Of a DNA stretch of 64,000 nt, positions 49,001 through 52,484 are shown piece after piece. The stretch comes from Aristolochia californica (Eukaryota; Streptophyta; Magnoliopsida; Piperales; Aristolochiaceae), in NCBI GenBank assembly GCA_029961685.1, contig JARWKL010000011.1:4776501-4840500 (forward strand), given 5' to 3'. The position numbers and the translations under genes were made by a program. The notes under the pieces were generated by a model. It saw only the letters and a program-made list of their open reading frames with translations. It searched no databases and had not been told where the DNA came from. Each line of letters begins with the position of its first letter. Within the stretch, counting starts at the first letter, position 1.

Positions 49001-51301
49001 AAGTAGGAAGTTTTCAATACTAACCTGTTGTATTTTGGCCTTTTTGTAATTTTCCCTTCTCTTTTTCTGTAGTTTCAATTGTTTTGGAAGAAATTCTATA
49101 TCTTCATATTGTTTAGCTTTTTCTTCCACAACTAAATTATATACTACCTCCTGCCCCCGCTCCCTCCTTACCAGGTTTACTGAAAATGGAGGTATTGGCA
49201 GGGCCCTTGTTGATTGAATGAGGGCAAGAGAGATCCCTCCCTATTTCCTTTTCTCTTGGTGCTGGAAGAGCAGAGGATAGGCCACATTGCTCTTTTCACT
49301 GTTTCTCTTGGAATCAAGAAGTTCTTTCTGTTGCACAAGGAGAGTTTCTCATGCGACCCAAGCCAAATGATCGGGCTGCATCAGCTAGTTGAACTGGGTA
49401 ACTAGCTTGGTTAACAGGATTTTTACTCTTTTTTGAGTCTGATTTTTTCGTGACTTGGAAGACGGGTGCGGAATGTTCCTGGATTAGTTAGGTCCAATCT
49501 GAGTCTGCTGACATTGCTTTTAGAACACATAGTTCATATATTTCCTGCGTTTGCTTTCATGTCTTTTAAGCTCTAAAATTGGCTAAGGTTAATAGCACAA
49601 GCAAGATCTAGAGATCCTATGTCAACTTGTCAAAGCTTTATATATGCTTGTGTTACAATGGCTTTGTTCTGTACTTGGGGCAAAGTTGTAGAGTTGTCCA
49701 TCTTCAGTTAAGCATACAGAGACCAAATCAATGAGGCAATACAAGTAGTGTGAGAAAGTAGTAGTCAGTCTGTACCTAACTGGTAGGTAAACTGACCCAG
49801 ATGTCGGGACACATGTTCAAGTGCCAGCTCACATTCAAGGACAGAAAATGGAAAGGAGATTTGGAAAACTGTTTGTGCAGAAAATATACTTTGTTAGAGA
49901 AACTACTCTAAAAATGAGAATAATGAAAAGCTCCAAGAAGGTGCTGATGGCAATTTTCATTTAGTCTGTCACATGTTTAGTTCGAGTTACTATGTTCCAC
50001 ATGTTACCTACTTCAATTGGTTGCTGAAACCTTTGATGACTTTTCATTGGAAATATTTCTCATTAATGTTGGTGGCAACGTTACTATGTTATAGGACGTT
50101 TTTTTATGCTGTTATTATTACTCAAAAACTTTTTTTTGTGTATATATATATGCTGGTTTTGACTGTTCCATCGGAACTATTCTTGCAGGAAGGACGTTAT
50201 GAATACAAGTATGTAGTAGATGGTGAATGGCTTTGCAACAAATATGAATTAATTACTCGACCCAACAAAGATGGCCATGTCAACAATTATGTGCATGTAA
50301 GATTTGAGACAGTCAAAAACTCTTTTAACTTGATAATTATGAAGAATAAACTATATGCTATTTTAAGAATAGCCCCACATGGTTCCATTGTTCAAAAGAT
50401 TGTTTATTTATGCTTGGGAAGATATCTCCTAATCTTGGTGACTTAATTTTGAGATGGATCTAACCAAACTTTAACATGGAATTAAACTATGTATTTATAG
50501 ATGGACATCAACTTGAAAAAATTATCCTTGTGTAGGAGTCACAAGAGAAAACCGTATGTGTGGGAGTGTTAAGAATAATCTCACATTGATCCAAGATTCA
50601 AAAGCTCATATACTTATTACGCGAAAAGAGGCTTCCAAATTTTTGTTAGTCATTTTGAATAGACGGGGGCCCAACACCTATAGAAATTTTTTGTTTGGTT
50701 TTTCATTGTGGGATCATCTGATGAACTGAAAATTTGTCAACATGATGTGAAGGACCCCGACTATATGCTTCTGCATCTAACATTCAAGGTTTTCTGTTGG
50801 GTTTTTCATTCTAGGATCATGTATCTAATGAACTGAGAATTTGTCAACATGATATGAAAGGACCCGATTATATGGCTCTCCATCTGACACTTGATTGGTA
50901 TTTAACTGCATTAATCATTCAAGGAAATATCTTGACATTCAAAGTTTATCCATAGTCTCATAGCACTTGAAACTTTTTTTTTTTTCTCTGGAAATTCTGT
51001 TTCTGTAGGAGCTTCGTGGTTGGTCTTGATTTTTATTTGAATGCTCAATCTTGTAATCAACTGAAAAGTCATTTCATGTGCGGAATCTACAAGTTTGATT
51101 GACCGCTTGTTTATAGACCTGCAGATTTGGAGATCACTTTTTCTTGGAAGTGGATGAATAAGTTTTGTCTGCCTTACTTTACAGGTCAACAGTGTAGATT
51201 CTACTGATGTGAAAAGAGAACAGAGGAAGCGGTTGATGGATAATGATGTTGATCTGACAGAAGAGGAAGGGTTGATTATAAAGCAATTTCTTGAAGCTTA
51301 A
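4025..51301 (+). CDS. SEX4: Phosphoglucan phosphatase SEX4/DSP4, chloroplastic (14 exons over 47 kb)
   Basis: Plastid dual-specificity phosphatase that removes phosphate from glucosyl C6 and C3 during transient-starch breakdown. Coding exons: 4025-4050, 4148-4214, 4312-4362, 33017-33119, 33263-33339, 33420-33496, 33644-33724, 34192-34324, 34539-34598, 36464-36520, 37444-37539, 47708-47767, 50189-50296, 51185-51301. All introns are GT-AG and the sum is 1113 nt, giving 370 residues plus TAA, against about 379 in Arabidopsis. Residues 1-48 look like a transit peptide (starts MNCLQNIPR). The phosphatase domain follows, with HCTAGLGR as the CX5R loop (Cys194) and an Asp at 162 where the general acid is expected. 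A CBM48 glucan-binding domain follows (about 245-330) with GLDIGWGQ, then the C-terminal helix. The frame is open throughout, so the gene looks functional despite its huge introns. Exon boundaries are read by eye and by homology; a cDNA would confirm them. Confidence 0.96.
5040..5720 (-). mobile_element. Ty1/copia relic: RNase H end plus LTR
   Basis: Read on the minus strand, 5715-5340 gives broken copies of copia RNase H motifs: [20 protein letters not shown], then [17 protein letters not shown], then [14 protein letters not shown] copia-style GLFEYMRN 3' end follows, and AT-rich LTR-like DNA runs to about 5075. Several stops interrupt it. It lies in SEX4 intron 3, opposite to the gene. Confidence 0.7.
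5760..6100 (+). mobile_element. Probable 5' LTR of an LTR retrotransposon
   Basis: An AT-rich stretch with TATTTAAGGGG near 5870 and a polypyrimidine U5-like end leads directly into a tRNA-Met primer site. I found no matching 3' LTR, so the left border is approximate. Confidence 0.55.
6102..6114 (+). promoter_or_regulatory. Primer-binding site (tRNA-iMet)
   Basis: TGGTATCAAAGCG matches the TGGTATCAGAGC primer site used by most plant LTR retroelements, with one change. It marks the start of the internal region of the element carrying the 6.2-9.8 kb material, if that material belongs to it. Confidence 0.6.
6131..6196 (+). repeat. 30-bp tandem duplication, period 36
   Basis: The 30-bp unit beginning AGAAGAATGGATGGCGATGC occurs at 6131-6160 and again, without change, at 6167-6196. 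It lies just after the primer site, where a gag leader would be. Confidence 0.85.
6204..6974 (+). other. Unidentified open reading frame, gag-position, GC-rich
   Basis: An open frame begins [20 protein letters not shown] and runs through Ser/Pro/Thr-rich sequence to a G tract. It follows an LTR and primer site, so a gag-like origin is possible, but I see no CCHC knuckle or recognisable gag motif. It is richer in G+C than its surroundings, and the opposite strand is also open for 82 codons. It may be another captured host fragment. Function unknown. Confidence 0.35.
6975..6997 (+). repeat. G23 homopolymer
   Basis: A run of 23 G residues, followed after 11 bases by a T-rich run. It separates the gag-position ORF from the host-gene chimera. 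Confidence 0.9.
7392..8028 (+). pseudogene. Villin fragment (VLN2/3-like, gelsolin repeats around G3)
   Basis: Encodes [48 protein letters not shown], then after a one-base shift near 7650 [15 protein letters not shown] and AAEEF. It goes on to [58 protein letters not shown] and FYPGD. This is unmistakably plant villin, an actin-bundling protein with six gelsolin repeats. It covers roughly 200 residues of a protein of nearly 1000 and is intron-free, although villin genes are intron-rich. That points to an RNA origin. Not functional. Confidence 0.9.
8029..8340 (+). pseudogene. ER HSP90 (GRP94/HSP90.7) fragment
   Basis: Encodes [40 protein letters not shown] and [13 protein letters not shown], then after a frameshift near 8240 [20 protein letters not shown] and IFFTDPV. 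This is the middle domain of the ER-resident HSP90 (endoplasmin). It is joined directly after the villin FYPGD motif. About 100 codons of a roughly 820-codon gene are present. Broken and non-functional. Confidence 0.88.
8410..9205 (+). pseudogene. PRMT3: PRMT3 fragment with internal deletion
   Basis: Three parts of protein arginine methyltransferase 3 can be read. The first is an acidic stretch [20 protein letters not shown] with [11 protein letters not shown] (about 8440-8550). The second is the SAM-binding core [34 protein letters not shown] and [20 protein letters not shown] (8785-8990), where the motif I glycine is changed to Arg. The third, after loss of about 150 residues, is a C-terminal part near ILPDMATMF ending in frame-shifted [20 protein letters not shown] and GKEVLEDA (8997-9130). 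The unassigned 8580-8760 segment interrupts it. The first, acidic part is the least certain assignment. Confidence 0.75.
9331..9625 (+). pseudogene. Glutamate synthase (GOGAT) GXGXG-domain fragment
   Basis: Encodes [60 protein letters not shown] and [20 protein letters not shown]. These are the Gly-rich repeats of the C-terminal GXGXG beta-helix domain of glutamate synthase. The wording is closest to what I recall of the NADH-dependent plant enzyme, but I cannot separate it firmly from the ferredoxin form. It is intron-free in a gene known for many introns. The frame is open here but joins unrelated DNA on both sides. Confidence 0.85.
9802..9819 (+). repeat. A18 tract ending the chimera
   Basis: A run of 18 A lies at the junction between the host-gene chimera and the start of viral sequence. 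It could be the poly(A) tail of a retroposed transcript. The last few A may belong to the viral sequence, which is A-rich at this point in its other copy (19390). Confidence 0.7.
9816..11545 (+). pseudogene. Viral movement protein, C-terminal part, split by a LINE
   Basis: The frame from 9820 ([20 protein letters not shown]) overlaps the end of the movement-protein copy at 19396-19482 and continues to a stop near 11545. A 1352-bp LINE with an 18-bp target duplication splits it at 10084-11435. The 5' part of this gene lies at 18726-19482, as expected for a circularly permuted integration. Confidence 0.8.
10084..11435 (+). mobile_element. 5'-truncated LINE in the viral movement gene
   Basis: Encodes the LINE zinc-binding region ([40 protein letters not shown]) and the RNase H domain ([36 protein letters not shown]), ending in an A-rich tail. 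The 18-bp duplication starting ATATAGAAATAG flanks it exactly (10066-10083 and 11436-11453). A frameshift between 10870 and 10880 separates the two domains. It postdates the viral integration. Confidence 0.93.
11577..12739 (+). pseudogene. Viral coat protein with CCHC zinc knuckle
   Basis: The longest open part is 11599-12339, 246 codons, with a basic patch [15 protein letters not shown] and a helical core of the kind seen in caulimovirid capsids. In-frame stops occur near 12337 and 12537. The conserved knuckle C-x2-C-x4-H-x4-C lies at 12655-12696 ([14 protein letters not shown]). An acidic tail follows, ending near 12880. It is not expressible as one protein. Confidence 0.85.
13057..13560 (+). 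pseudogene. Viral aspartic protease region
   Basis: A coiled stretch ([20 protein letters not shown]) precedes the retroviral-type protease motif [18 protein letters not shown], where DSG is the active-site triad. The frame breaks near 13527 and the sequence continues in another frame to about 13620. Position between coat protein and reverse transcriptase is normal for the family. Confidence 0.82.
13829..14780 (+). pseudogene. Viral reverse transcriptase, fingers and palm
   Basis: The open frame shows the order of RT motifs: [68 protein letters not shown] and the catalytic [10 protein letters not shown]. In motif A the family usually has Asp-Xaa-Lys-Ser-Gly; here Glu stands in place of Gly (DCKSEFWQ). 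The frame is cut at 14780 by a 313-bp LTR mini-element. Confidence 0.9.
14776..15098 (+). mobile_element. 313-bp SMART/TRIM-like miniature LTR element with 5-bp TSD
   Basis: Element 14781-15093. The right terminal repeat 15012-15093 (82 bp) runs TGTTATG...CTTAACA, with the TG/CA ends and TGTTA/TAACA inverted ends of LTRs. The left repeat starts at 14781 and matches through 14859 with 4 differences in 79. TCATC is duplicated on both sides (14776-14780, 15094-15098). The internal 150 bp is GC-rich, codes for nothing, and ends with a purine-rich GGGAGGGCAAGG. A clear primer site was not seen. Removing it joins the viral RT reading cleanly, which proves insertion. Confidence 0.85.
15099..15745 (+). 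pseudogene. Viral RT thumb and RNase H
   Basis: After the mini-element the polymerase resumes ([20 protein letters not shown]). After the LINE tail it continues with [40 protein letters not shown] and [14 protein letters not shown], the RNase H part. Sequence between the thumb and RNase H seems shortened compared with other caulimovirids, an internal deletion. It ends near 15745 with shifted frame. Confidence 0.85.
15161..15245 (+). mobile_element. 85-bp LINE tail in the viral polymerase gene
   Basis: Only the last 60-odd bases of the LINE (TTGTTAGGGATCTGCTCCC and 3' UTR) plus a poly(A) run were inserted. The perfect 15-bp repeat AAAACAAAGGCAGAA flanks it (15146-15160 and 15246-15260). It is a very short target-primed insertion. 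Confidence 0.92.
15768..16787 (+). pseudogene. Viral viroplasmin/translational transactivator
   Basis: Read in pieces: 15768-15974, then 15975-16310 in another frame, then 16386-16787. The middle piece holds the Cauli_VI (RNase H1 N-terminal-like) fold, [20 protein letters not shown] followed by [15 protein letters not shown]. Downstream is a coiled-coil and acidic C-terminus ([26 protein letters not shown]). This matches the inclusion-body/transactivator protein of the family, placed after the polymerase. The part from 16026 on is duplicated in inverse at 21792-21030. Confidence 0.8.
16870..17115 (+). repeat. Degenerate CATGGTTTTAG repeat cluster
   Basis: Variants of GCCCATGGTTTTAGCA / GCACACGGTTTCA recur about ten times just upstream of the putative viral promoter. 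The same cluster is present, inverted, in the right arm (about 20680-20940). Confidence 0.75.
17180..17265 (+). promoter_or_regulatory. Putative pregenomic RNA promoter of the caulimovirid
   Basis: A TATA box TCTATAAATA at 17251-17260 sits about 1.05 kb upstream of the primer-binding site, with ATTGACGATGGGGCCC near 17184 resembling a TGACG activator element. A start near 17290 would give the long leader typical of the family. Functional status is unknown. Confidence 0.5.
18309..18321 (+). promoter_or_regulatory. Viral primer-binding site (tRNA-iMet)
   Basis: TGGTATCAGAGCC is a perfect plant tRNA-iMet primer site. It defines position one of the viral genome map and lies about 400 bases upstream of the movement-protein frame. 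Confidence 0.9.
18726..19482 (+). pseudogene. Viral movement protein, N-terminal and core part
   Basis: An open frame of 241 codons with [60 protein letters not shown] and [14 protein letters not shown], a 30K-superfamily movement-protein pattern. It ends at a stop near 19449. Sequence homologous to the 9816 copy continues to 19482, where the inverted arm begins. Upstream, 18500-18720 is a coiled-coil-like coding stretch with a stop before the ATG. Confidence 0.82.
19494..21792 (-). repeat. Right arm of the inverted repeat (leader and viroplasmin, reversed)
   Basis: Reverse complement of 16026-18302. On the minus strand it carries the reversed TATA box (near 20537-20546), the repeat cluster, and two viroplasmin pieces (21590-21246 and 21221-21030, with HFPK/HLPK-type differences from the left copy). 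It starts next to the truncated movement gene and stops abruptly at 21792 in the middle of the viroplasmin domain. Confidence 0.9.
21793..22175. other. Unassigned DNA with AG microsatellite
   Basis: No coding match. A GA/AG repeat runs from about 22011 to 22051. The last 100 bases (AACTTAAGTGACAACTTG and AATGCCCTTTAAAT) resemble the reversed copia LTRs at 35781-36111 and 54800-55111, so this may be a fragment of that LTR family. Confidence 0.45.
22176..25434 (+). mobile_element. Non-autonomous LTR retrotransposon
   Basis: The 5' LTR (22176 to about 22534) begins TGTTGAAGAGAAGATATG and is followed by a primer site TAGTATCAGAGC (22538-22549). A 3' LTR beginning with the same bases at 25243 matches for about 190 bp before being cut by a LINE. 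A purine tract (TTGAGGGGGAGAAG) lies about 220 bases upstream of it. The 2.7-kb interior shows no gag, protease, integrase or RT, and about 1.04 kb of it is a nested LINE. Confidence 0.75.
23100..24138 (+). mobile_element. 5'-truncated LINE nested in the LTR element
   Basis: Encodes broken LINE zinc-binding ([20 protein letters not shown]) and RNase H parts, ending with the shared 3' UTR and A9. A 17-bp duplication AGATATT(T/C)ACATTGGAG at 23083-23099 and 24139-24155 has one mismatch. Confidence 0.9.
25458..26327 (+). mobile_element. LINE 5' half: endonuclease domain
   Basis: After C12 (25458-25469) the + strand encodes a Pro-rich leader and the endonuclease start [20 protein letters not shown], then [27 protein letters not shown] and after a frameshift [20 protein letters not shown] and [11 protein letters not shown]. 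These are apurinic-type endonuclease motifs of LINE ORF2. It breaks at [13 protein letters not shown], where a reversed retroelement is inserted, and resumes at about 28985. Confidence 0.88.
26330..26743 (-). pseudogene. Capsid/gag-like protein fragment
   Basis: Contains a helical core with [40 protein letters not shown], a retroelement capsid-type pattern. It is truncated at the LINE junction; codons past 26330 in the same open frame are LINE antisense. Confidence 0.6.
27334..27666 (-). pseudogene. Viroplasmin (Cauli_VI) domain protein
   Basis: 110-codon frame. [20 protein letters not shown] then [19 protein letters not shown] and [13 protein letters not shown] give the classic small fold shared by caulimovirid transactivators and the N-terminus of RNase H1. 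An acidic, Thr/Ser-rich N-terminus precedes it. It overlaps the end of the upstream coiled-coil frame, as in compact viral genomes. Confidence 0.8.
27647..27958 (-). pseudogene. Coiled-coil protein upstream of the viroplasmin domain
   Basis: 103 codons, highly charged, with a helical [20 protein letters not shown] stretch and [18 protein letters not shown] at the end. Not recognised. Its place just after the primer site recalls the small coiled-coil virion-associated proteins of some caulimovirids, but that is inference. Confidence 0.5.
28116..28128 (-). promoter_or_regulatory. Primer-binding site (tRNA-iMet), minus strand
   Basis: The reverse complement reads TGGTATCAGAGCC, a perfect primer site, setting the orientation of the reversed element. 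Confidence 0.88.
28735..28925. repeat. GAACAGTAA/GAATAGTAA repeat cluster
   Basis: About nine copies of (T)GAACAGTAA or GAATAGTAA, with two larger units containing TGTGGAGATCATATT..ATAT. It lies upstream (minus strand) of the primer site, in the position of an LTR or viral promoter. Confidence 0.8.
28985..29697 (+). mobile_element. LINE continuation: endonuclease-RT linker
   Basis: Resumes at [16 protein letters not shown] and continues [70 protein letters not shown] and [14 protein letters not shown]. This is the conserved region before the RT of plant LINEs. It stops before the RT core. Confidence 0.88.
30249..30940 (+). pseudogene. psaA: Plastid-derived psaA fragment (NUPT)
   Basis: Reads as photosystem I P700 apoprotein A1: [61 protein letters not shown], then [20 protein letters not shown] and [30 protein letters not shown]. 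psaA is a chloroplast gene, so this is plastid DNA moved to the nucleus. It carries frameshifts and stops and is split by a 119-bp LINE tail with one duplicated target (30637-30793). It lies between two halves of a copia relic. Confidence 0.93.
30656..30774 (-). mobile_element. 119-bp LINE tail inside the psaA fragment
   Basis: Starts with a T run (poly(A) on the minus strand) and reads as the reversed LINE 3' end. The perfect 19-bp repeat ATACTTAGCTATTGACTAT flanks it (30637-30655 and 30775-30793). Confidence 0.93.
30988..31020 (+). repeat. G33 homopolymer
   Basis: 33 consecutive G at the junction between a copia fragment (GFSDSNW) and the LINE to its right. Confidence 0.9.
31021..31965 (+). 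mobile_element. LINE 3' part with a second LINE tail inside
   Basis: The outer copy gives the end of the zinc-binding region ([15 protein letters not shown]), then [11 protein letters not shown], and after the inner insert [26 protein letters not shown] and [14 protein letters not shown], ending in A17 (31949-31965). The inner insert (about 31412-31501) is only the 3' UTR end with an A-rich tail. The sequences GATGGTAGTGCTATT and GATAGTTGTGTTATT on either side look like its decayed target duplication. Confidence 0.85.
32650..33016. other. End of SEX4 intron 3, no feature seen
   Basis: AT-rich DNA without coding matches, ending in a pyrimidine-rich acceptor (CTCCAG) for exon 4. Confidence 0.5.
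33017..34598 (+). CDS. SEX4: SEX4 exons 4-9: linker and dual-specificity phosphatase domain
   Basis: Exon 4 encodes the acidic linker ending [10 protein letters not shown]. Exon 5 gives [14 protein letters not shown] and LIVGSCLQ. Exons 6-7 give [20 protein letters not shown] and [20 protein letters not shown]. Exon 8 gives [15 protein letters not shown] and the active-site loop HCTAGLGR (34286-34309). Exon 9 gives [14 protein letters not shown]. The junction of exons 6 and 7 splits a Glu codon (GA|A) and uses the donor GTATCC at 33497; other splits fail to restore the frame. Introns here are ordinary in size, unlike introns 3, 9 and 11. Confidence 0.95.
34690..36111 (-). mobile_element. LTR retroelement fragment in SEX4 intron 9
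   Basis: On the minus strand an LTR of 331 bp (36111-35781) starts TGTTTAATTAC and ends ATCA, directly followed by a primer site TGGTATCAAAGTAG. The interior (to about 34690) is GC-rich and contains a C/G-tract region (35590-35614) and an open frame (35564-34875) with [16 protein letters not shown] do not recognise that frame; it may be gag or a LINE ORF1. No 3' LTR is seen. Confidence 0.6.
36464..37539 (+). CDS. SEX4: SEX4 exons 10-11: end of phosphatase domain and start of CBM48
   Basis: Exon 10 encodes [19 protein letters not shown]. Exon 11 encodes [13 protein letters not shown] followed by [14 protein letters not shown]. The Trp of GWGQ is at residue 274 and corresponds to a glucan-contacting Trp of the CBM. 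The donor GTAATA at 37540 opens the 10.2-kb intron 11. Confidence 0.95.
38649..38938 (-). mobile_element. 5'-truncated LINE in SEX4 intron 11
   Basis: The minus strand encodes the RNase H end ([31 protein letters not shown]) and begins with a short T run. ACTTAA(G/T)TGAACAT flanks it (38635-38648 and 38939-38952, one mismatch). Confidence 0.85.
39185..41412 (+). mobile_element. LINE copy, RT end to poly(A), 2.2 kb
   Basis: Starts inside the RT palm ([20 protein letters not shown]), then [67 protein letters not shown], the zinc-binding [20 protein letters not shown], and the RNase [21 protein letters not shown] and [13 protein letters not shown]. It ends with A21. It has stops, shifts and a 140-bp internal duplication. 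Confidence 0.9.
39787..40066 (+). repeat. 140-bp tandem duplication inside the LINE
   Basis: 39787-39926 is repeated at 39927-40066 with very few changes; both contain TACTTGTTAAGCTTGG. Confidence 0.9.
41413..43078. other. SEX4 intron 11, no recognisable coding sequence
   Basis: Possible LTR-derived DNA, for example 41590-41810 with a U5-like pyrimidine-rich end, but without a primer site or coding motif. Nothing else is supported. Confidence 0.35.
43079..46560 (-). mobile_element. LINE copy, linker to RNase H, reverse strand
   Basis: From right to left: the linker ([37 protein letters not shown]), RT motifs ([39 protein letters not shown], and QFIDDTHSL in place of the usual FADDT catalytic box), thumb ([11 protein letters not shown]), zinc-binding part, and RNase H start ([20 protein letters not shown]). 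It is truncated at 43079 within RNase H. A + strand LINE tail (45834-46203) interrupts it. Confidence 0.85.
45834..46203 (+). mobile_element. LINE 3' fragment nested in an opposite LINE
   Basis: RNase H end ([17 protein letters not shown] and [20 protein letters not shown]), then the shared 3' UTR and an interrupted A-rich tail. I found no clear target duplication. Confidence 0.8.
46680..47154 (+). mobile_element. LINE RNase H fragment of a second subfamily
   Basis: Encodes a degenerate [28 protein letters not shown] and [15 protein letters not shown], then a 3' UTR unlike that of the other copies and A7. The different tail suggests a separate LINE lineage. It abuts a copia fragment. Confidence 0.75.
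47155..47340 (-). mobile_element. Ty1/copia protease-region fragment
   Basis: The minus strand reads [28 protein letters not shown] and [20 protein letters not shown], the stretch before the copia integrase. It is short and broken. Confidence 0.7.
47708..47767 (+). CDS. SEX4: SEX4 exon 12: CBM48 middle
   Basis: A 60-nt exon encoding [19 protein letters not shown] plus one residue, flanked by an acceptor ending TTTCAG and a GTAAGT donor. It is isolated between two TE-rich introns and would be easy for a gene finder to miss. Confidence 0.93.
47768..48474. other. SEX4 intron 12, left part, no feature recognised
   Basis: No coding match. 48350-48480 and 48710-48910 look like LTR-type AT-rich DNA, but without defining ends. 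Confidence 0.35.
48488..48709 (+). mobile_element. 5'-truncated LINE in SEX4 intron 12
   Basis: RNase H end ([34 protein letters not shown]) with 3' UTR and A16. The perfect 13-bp duplication ACTTCACCAAAAT lies at 48475-48487 and 48710-48722. Confidence 0.93.
50189..51301 (+). CDS. SEX4: SEX4 exons 13-14: end of CBM48 and C-terminal helix
   Basis: Exon 13 encodes [20 protein letters not shown] and [12 protein letters not shown], the most conserved part of the carbohydrate-binding module. Exon 14 encodes an acidic/basic helix ending IIKQFLEA, then TAA at 51299-51301. In known SEX4 structures this C-terminal segment packs on the phosphatase domain. Confidence 0.94.
50690..50890 (+). repeat. 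Two imperfect direct repeats in SEX4 intron 13
   Basis: A unit containing GATCAT(GTAT)CTGATGAACTGA and AATTTGTCAACATGAT(G/A)TGAA occurs twice, about 108 bp apart. Origin unknown. Confidence 0.7.
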
Positions 51302-52310
51302 CTGGATGACGAGGAGCTACCAGGACCTTAGCAAACAGCTGTGGCTATATGTGTATACTATGTTGTAAGGTGCATATTTATGTCTAATAGATTCTATAGG
51401 CCATATTTGGAACTAAGTTGTATTTAGAATTAGACCATGATCGTATCTAAAATTATAGCATCGACGAAGACTGTATTTAGAAAAACTGCCTGTAAATGTA
51501 TATATTATGGCTGTGCAAAAGCTTTGAAAATACACCATGATCGTATCATTTACCCTTGCTGGTGTAGCAGCTTTCTTATGACTCATGAATCCAGCACCTG
51601 ATGAACCCAATATAACAGGAATTTTCATGGAATCAAGGTCCTATAGATTTACCTCTCAGCAAAGATAATATTGGAGGATCTGCTGCACTTCCGCTGTGGT
51701 GAGAGGAGATTCATATGTGATTTGTTGAACCCAATCAAGGATAGTGTCCCTTTGCTCTGTGGGTGTTCTTGAAGAGGCAATGGAACATCACTCAAGAGTC
51801 ACTTTTCTCATATCCTAAGATTGGCCAATCAAGAAAACACTTTTATCTAGTTCTTTCGGCACATTTTTCAGGTTCATATGAACTTTCCCACCAAAAAAAA
51901 AAAAAAAGACCTGAAAACTTTAAAAAATTTATTTTACCAATAAAACAAAGGAATGTCATTCACTTTCGAGCAAGTATTGTTAAATAATGTACCCCTAGGA
52001 GGCAATATCATAATCTTTCGCTATAGATAATTTAGGGAAAGTTATGTTGTCACTCTCCTCTGACTAGTTAGTTATGTCGTTAGGTGCAGCTATTTGTATT
52101 TAGAAAGCAGTTAATTATGTAACTAAGGAGAGGTAATTCTGTAATTTTTCATTGAGATAACTACTCATCATCTCTCAACCCCTAACCACATCATTCTTGT
52201 GGCAAACTTATATCTCTCCCTAACCACAGCATCTCTCTCCTTGTGGAAAACCCATTTCTCTCTCCTTTTCTCATCCTTCTTATCTTCTCTTCAATCTTTT
52301 TCCATCTCAA
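51302..52310. other. SEX4 3' UTR and intergenic DNA
   Basis: The first 100-200 bases should hold the SEX4 3' UTR. No gene is seen in the remainder. A12-type A runs occur near 51893-51907. Confidence 0.4.
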
Positions 52311-52484
52311 TATTTAACTAGATCCACCCGGGGTTCTAGATGTAGGGGAGGAAATAGAGGTAAAGGTAGATATAGAGGTGGACATGGTCAAGGATGTAGT
52401 GATAAGAAGTGTCCATAGTAGATATACCAATCATTTTTTAGATATGTTGGGAAAATTTTGAAAACCAGCATGGGCCAAAAAAAC

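Noticed and set aside
49973..50446. 157-codon ORF in frame with SEX4 exon 13
   Set aside because: Only 50189-50296 is coding. The flanks are hydrophobic, AT-rich intron translated by chance, and clear splice sites bound the exon.
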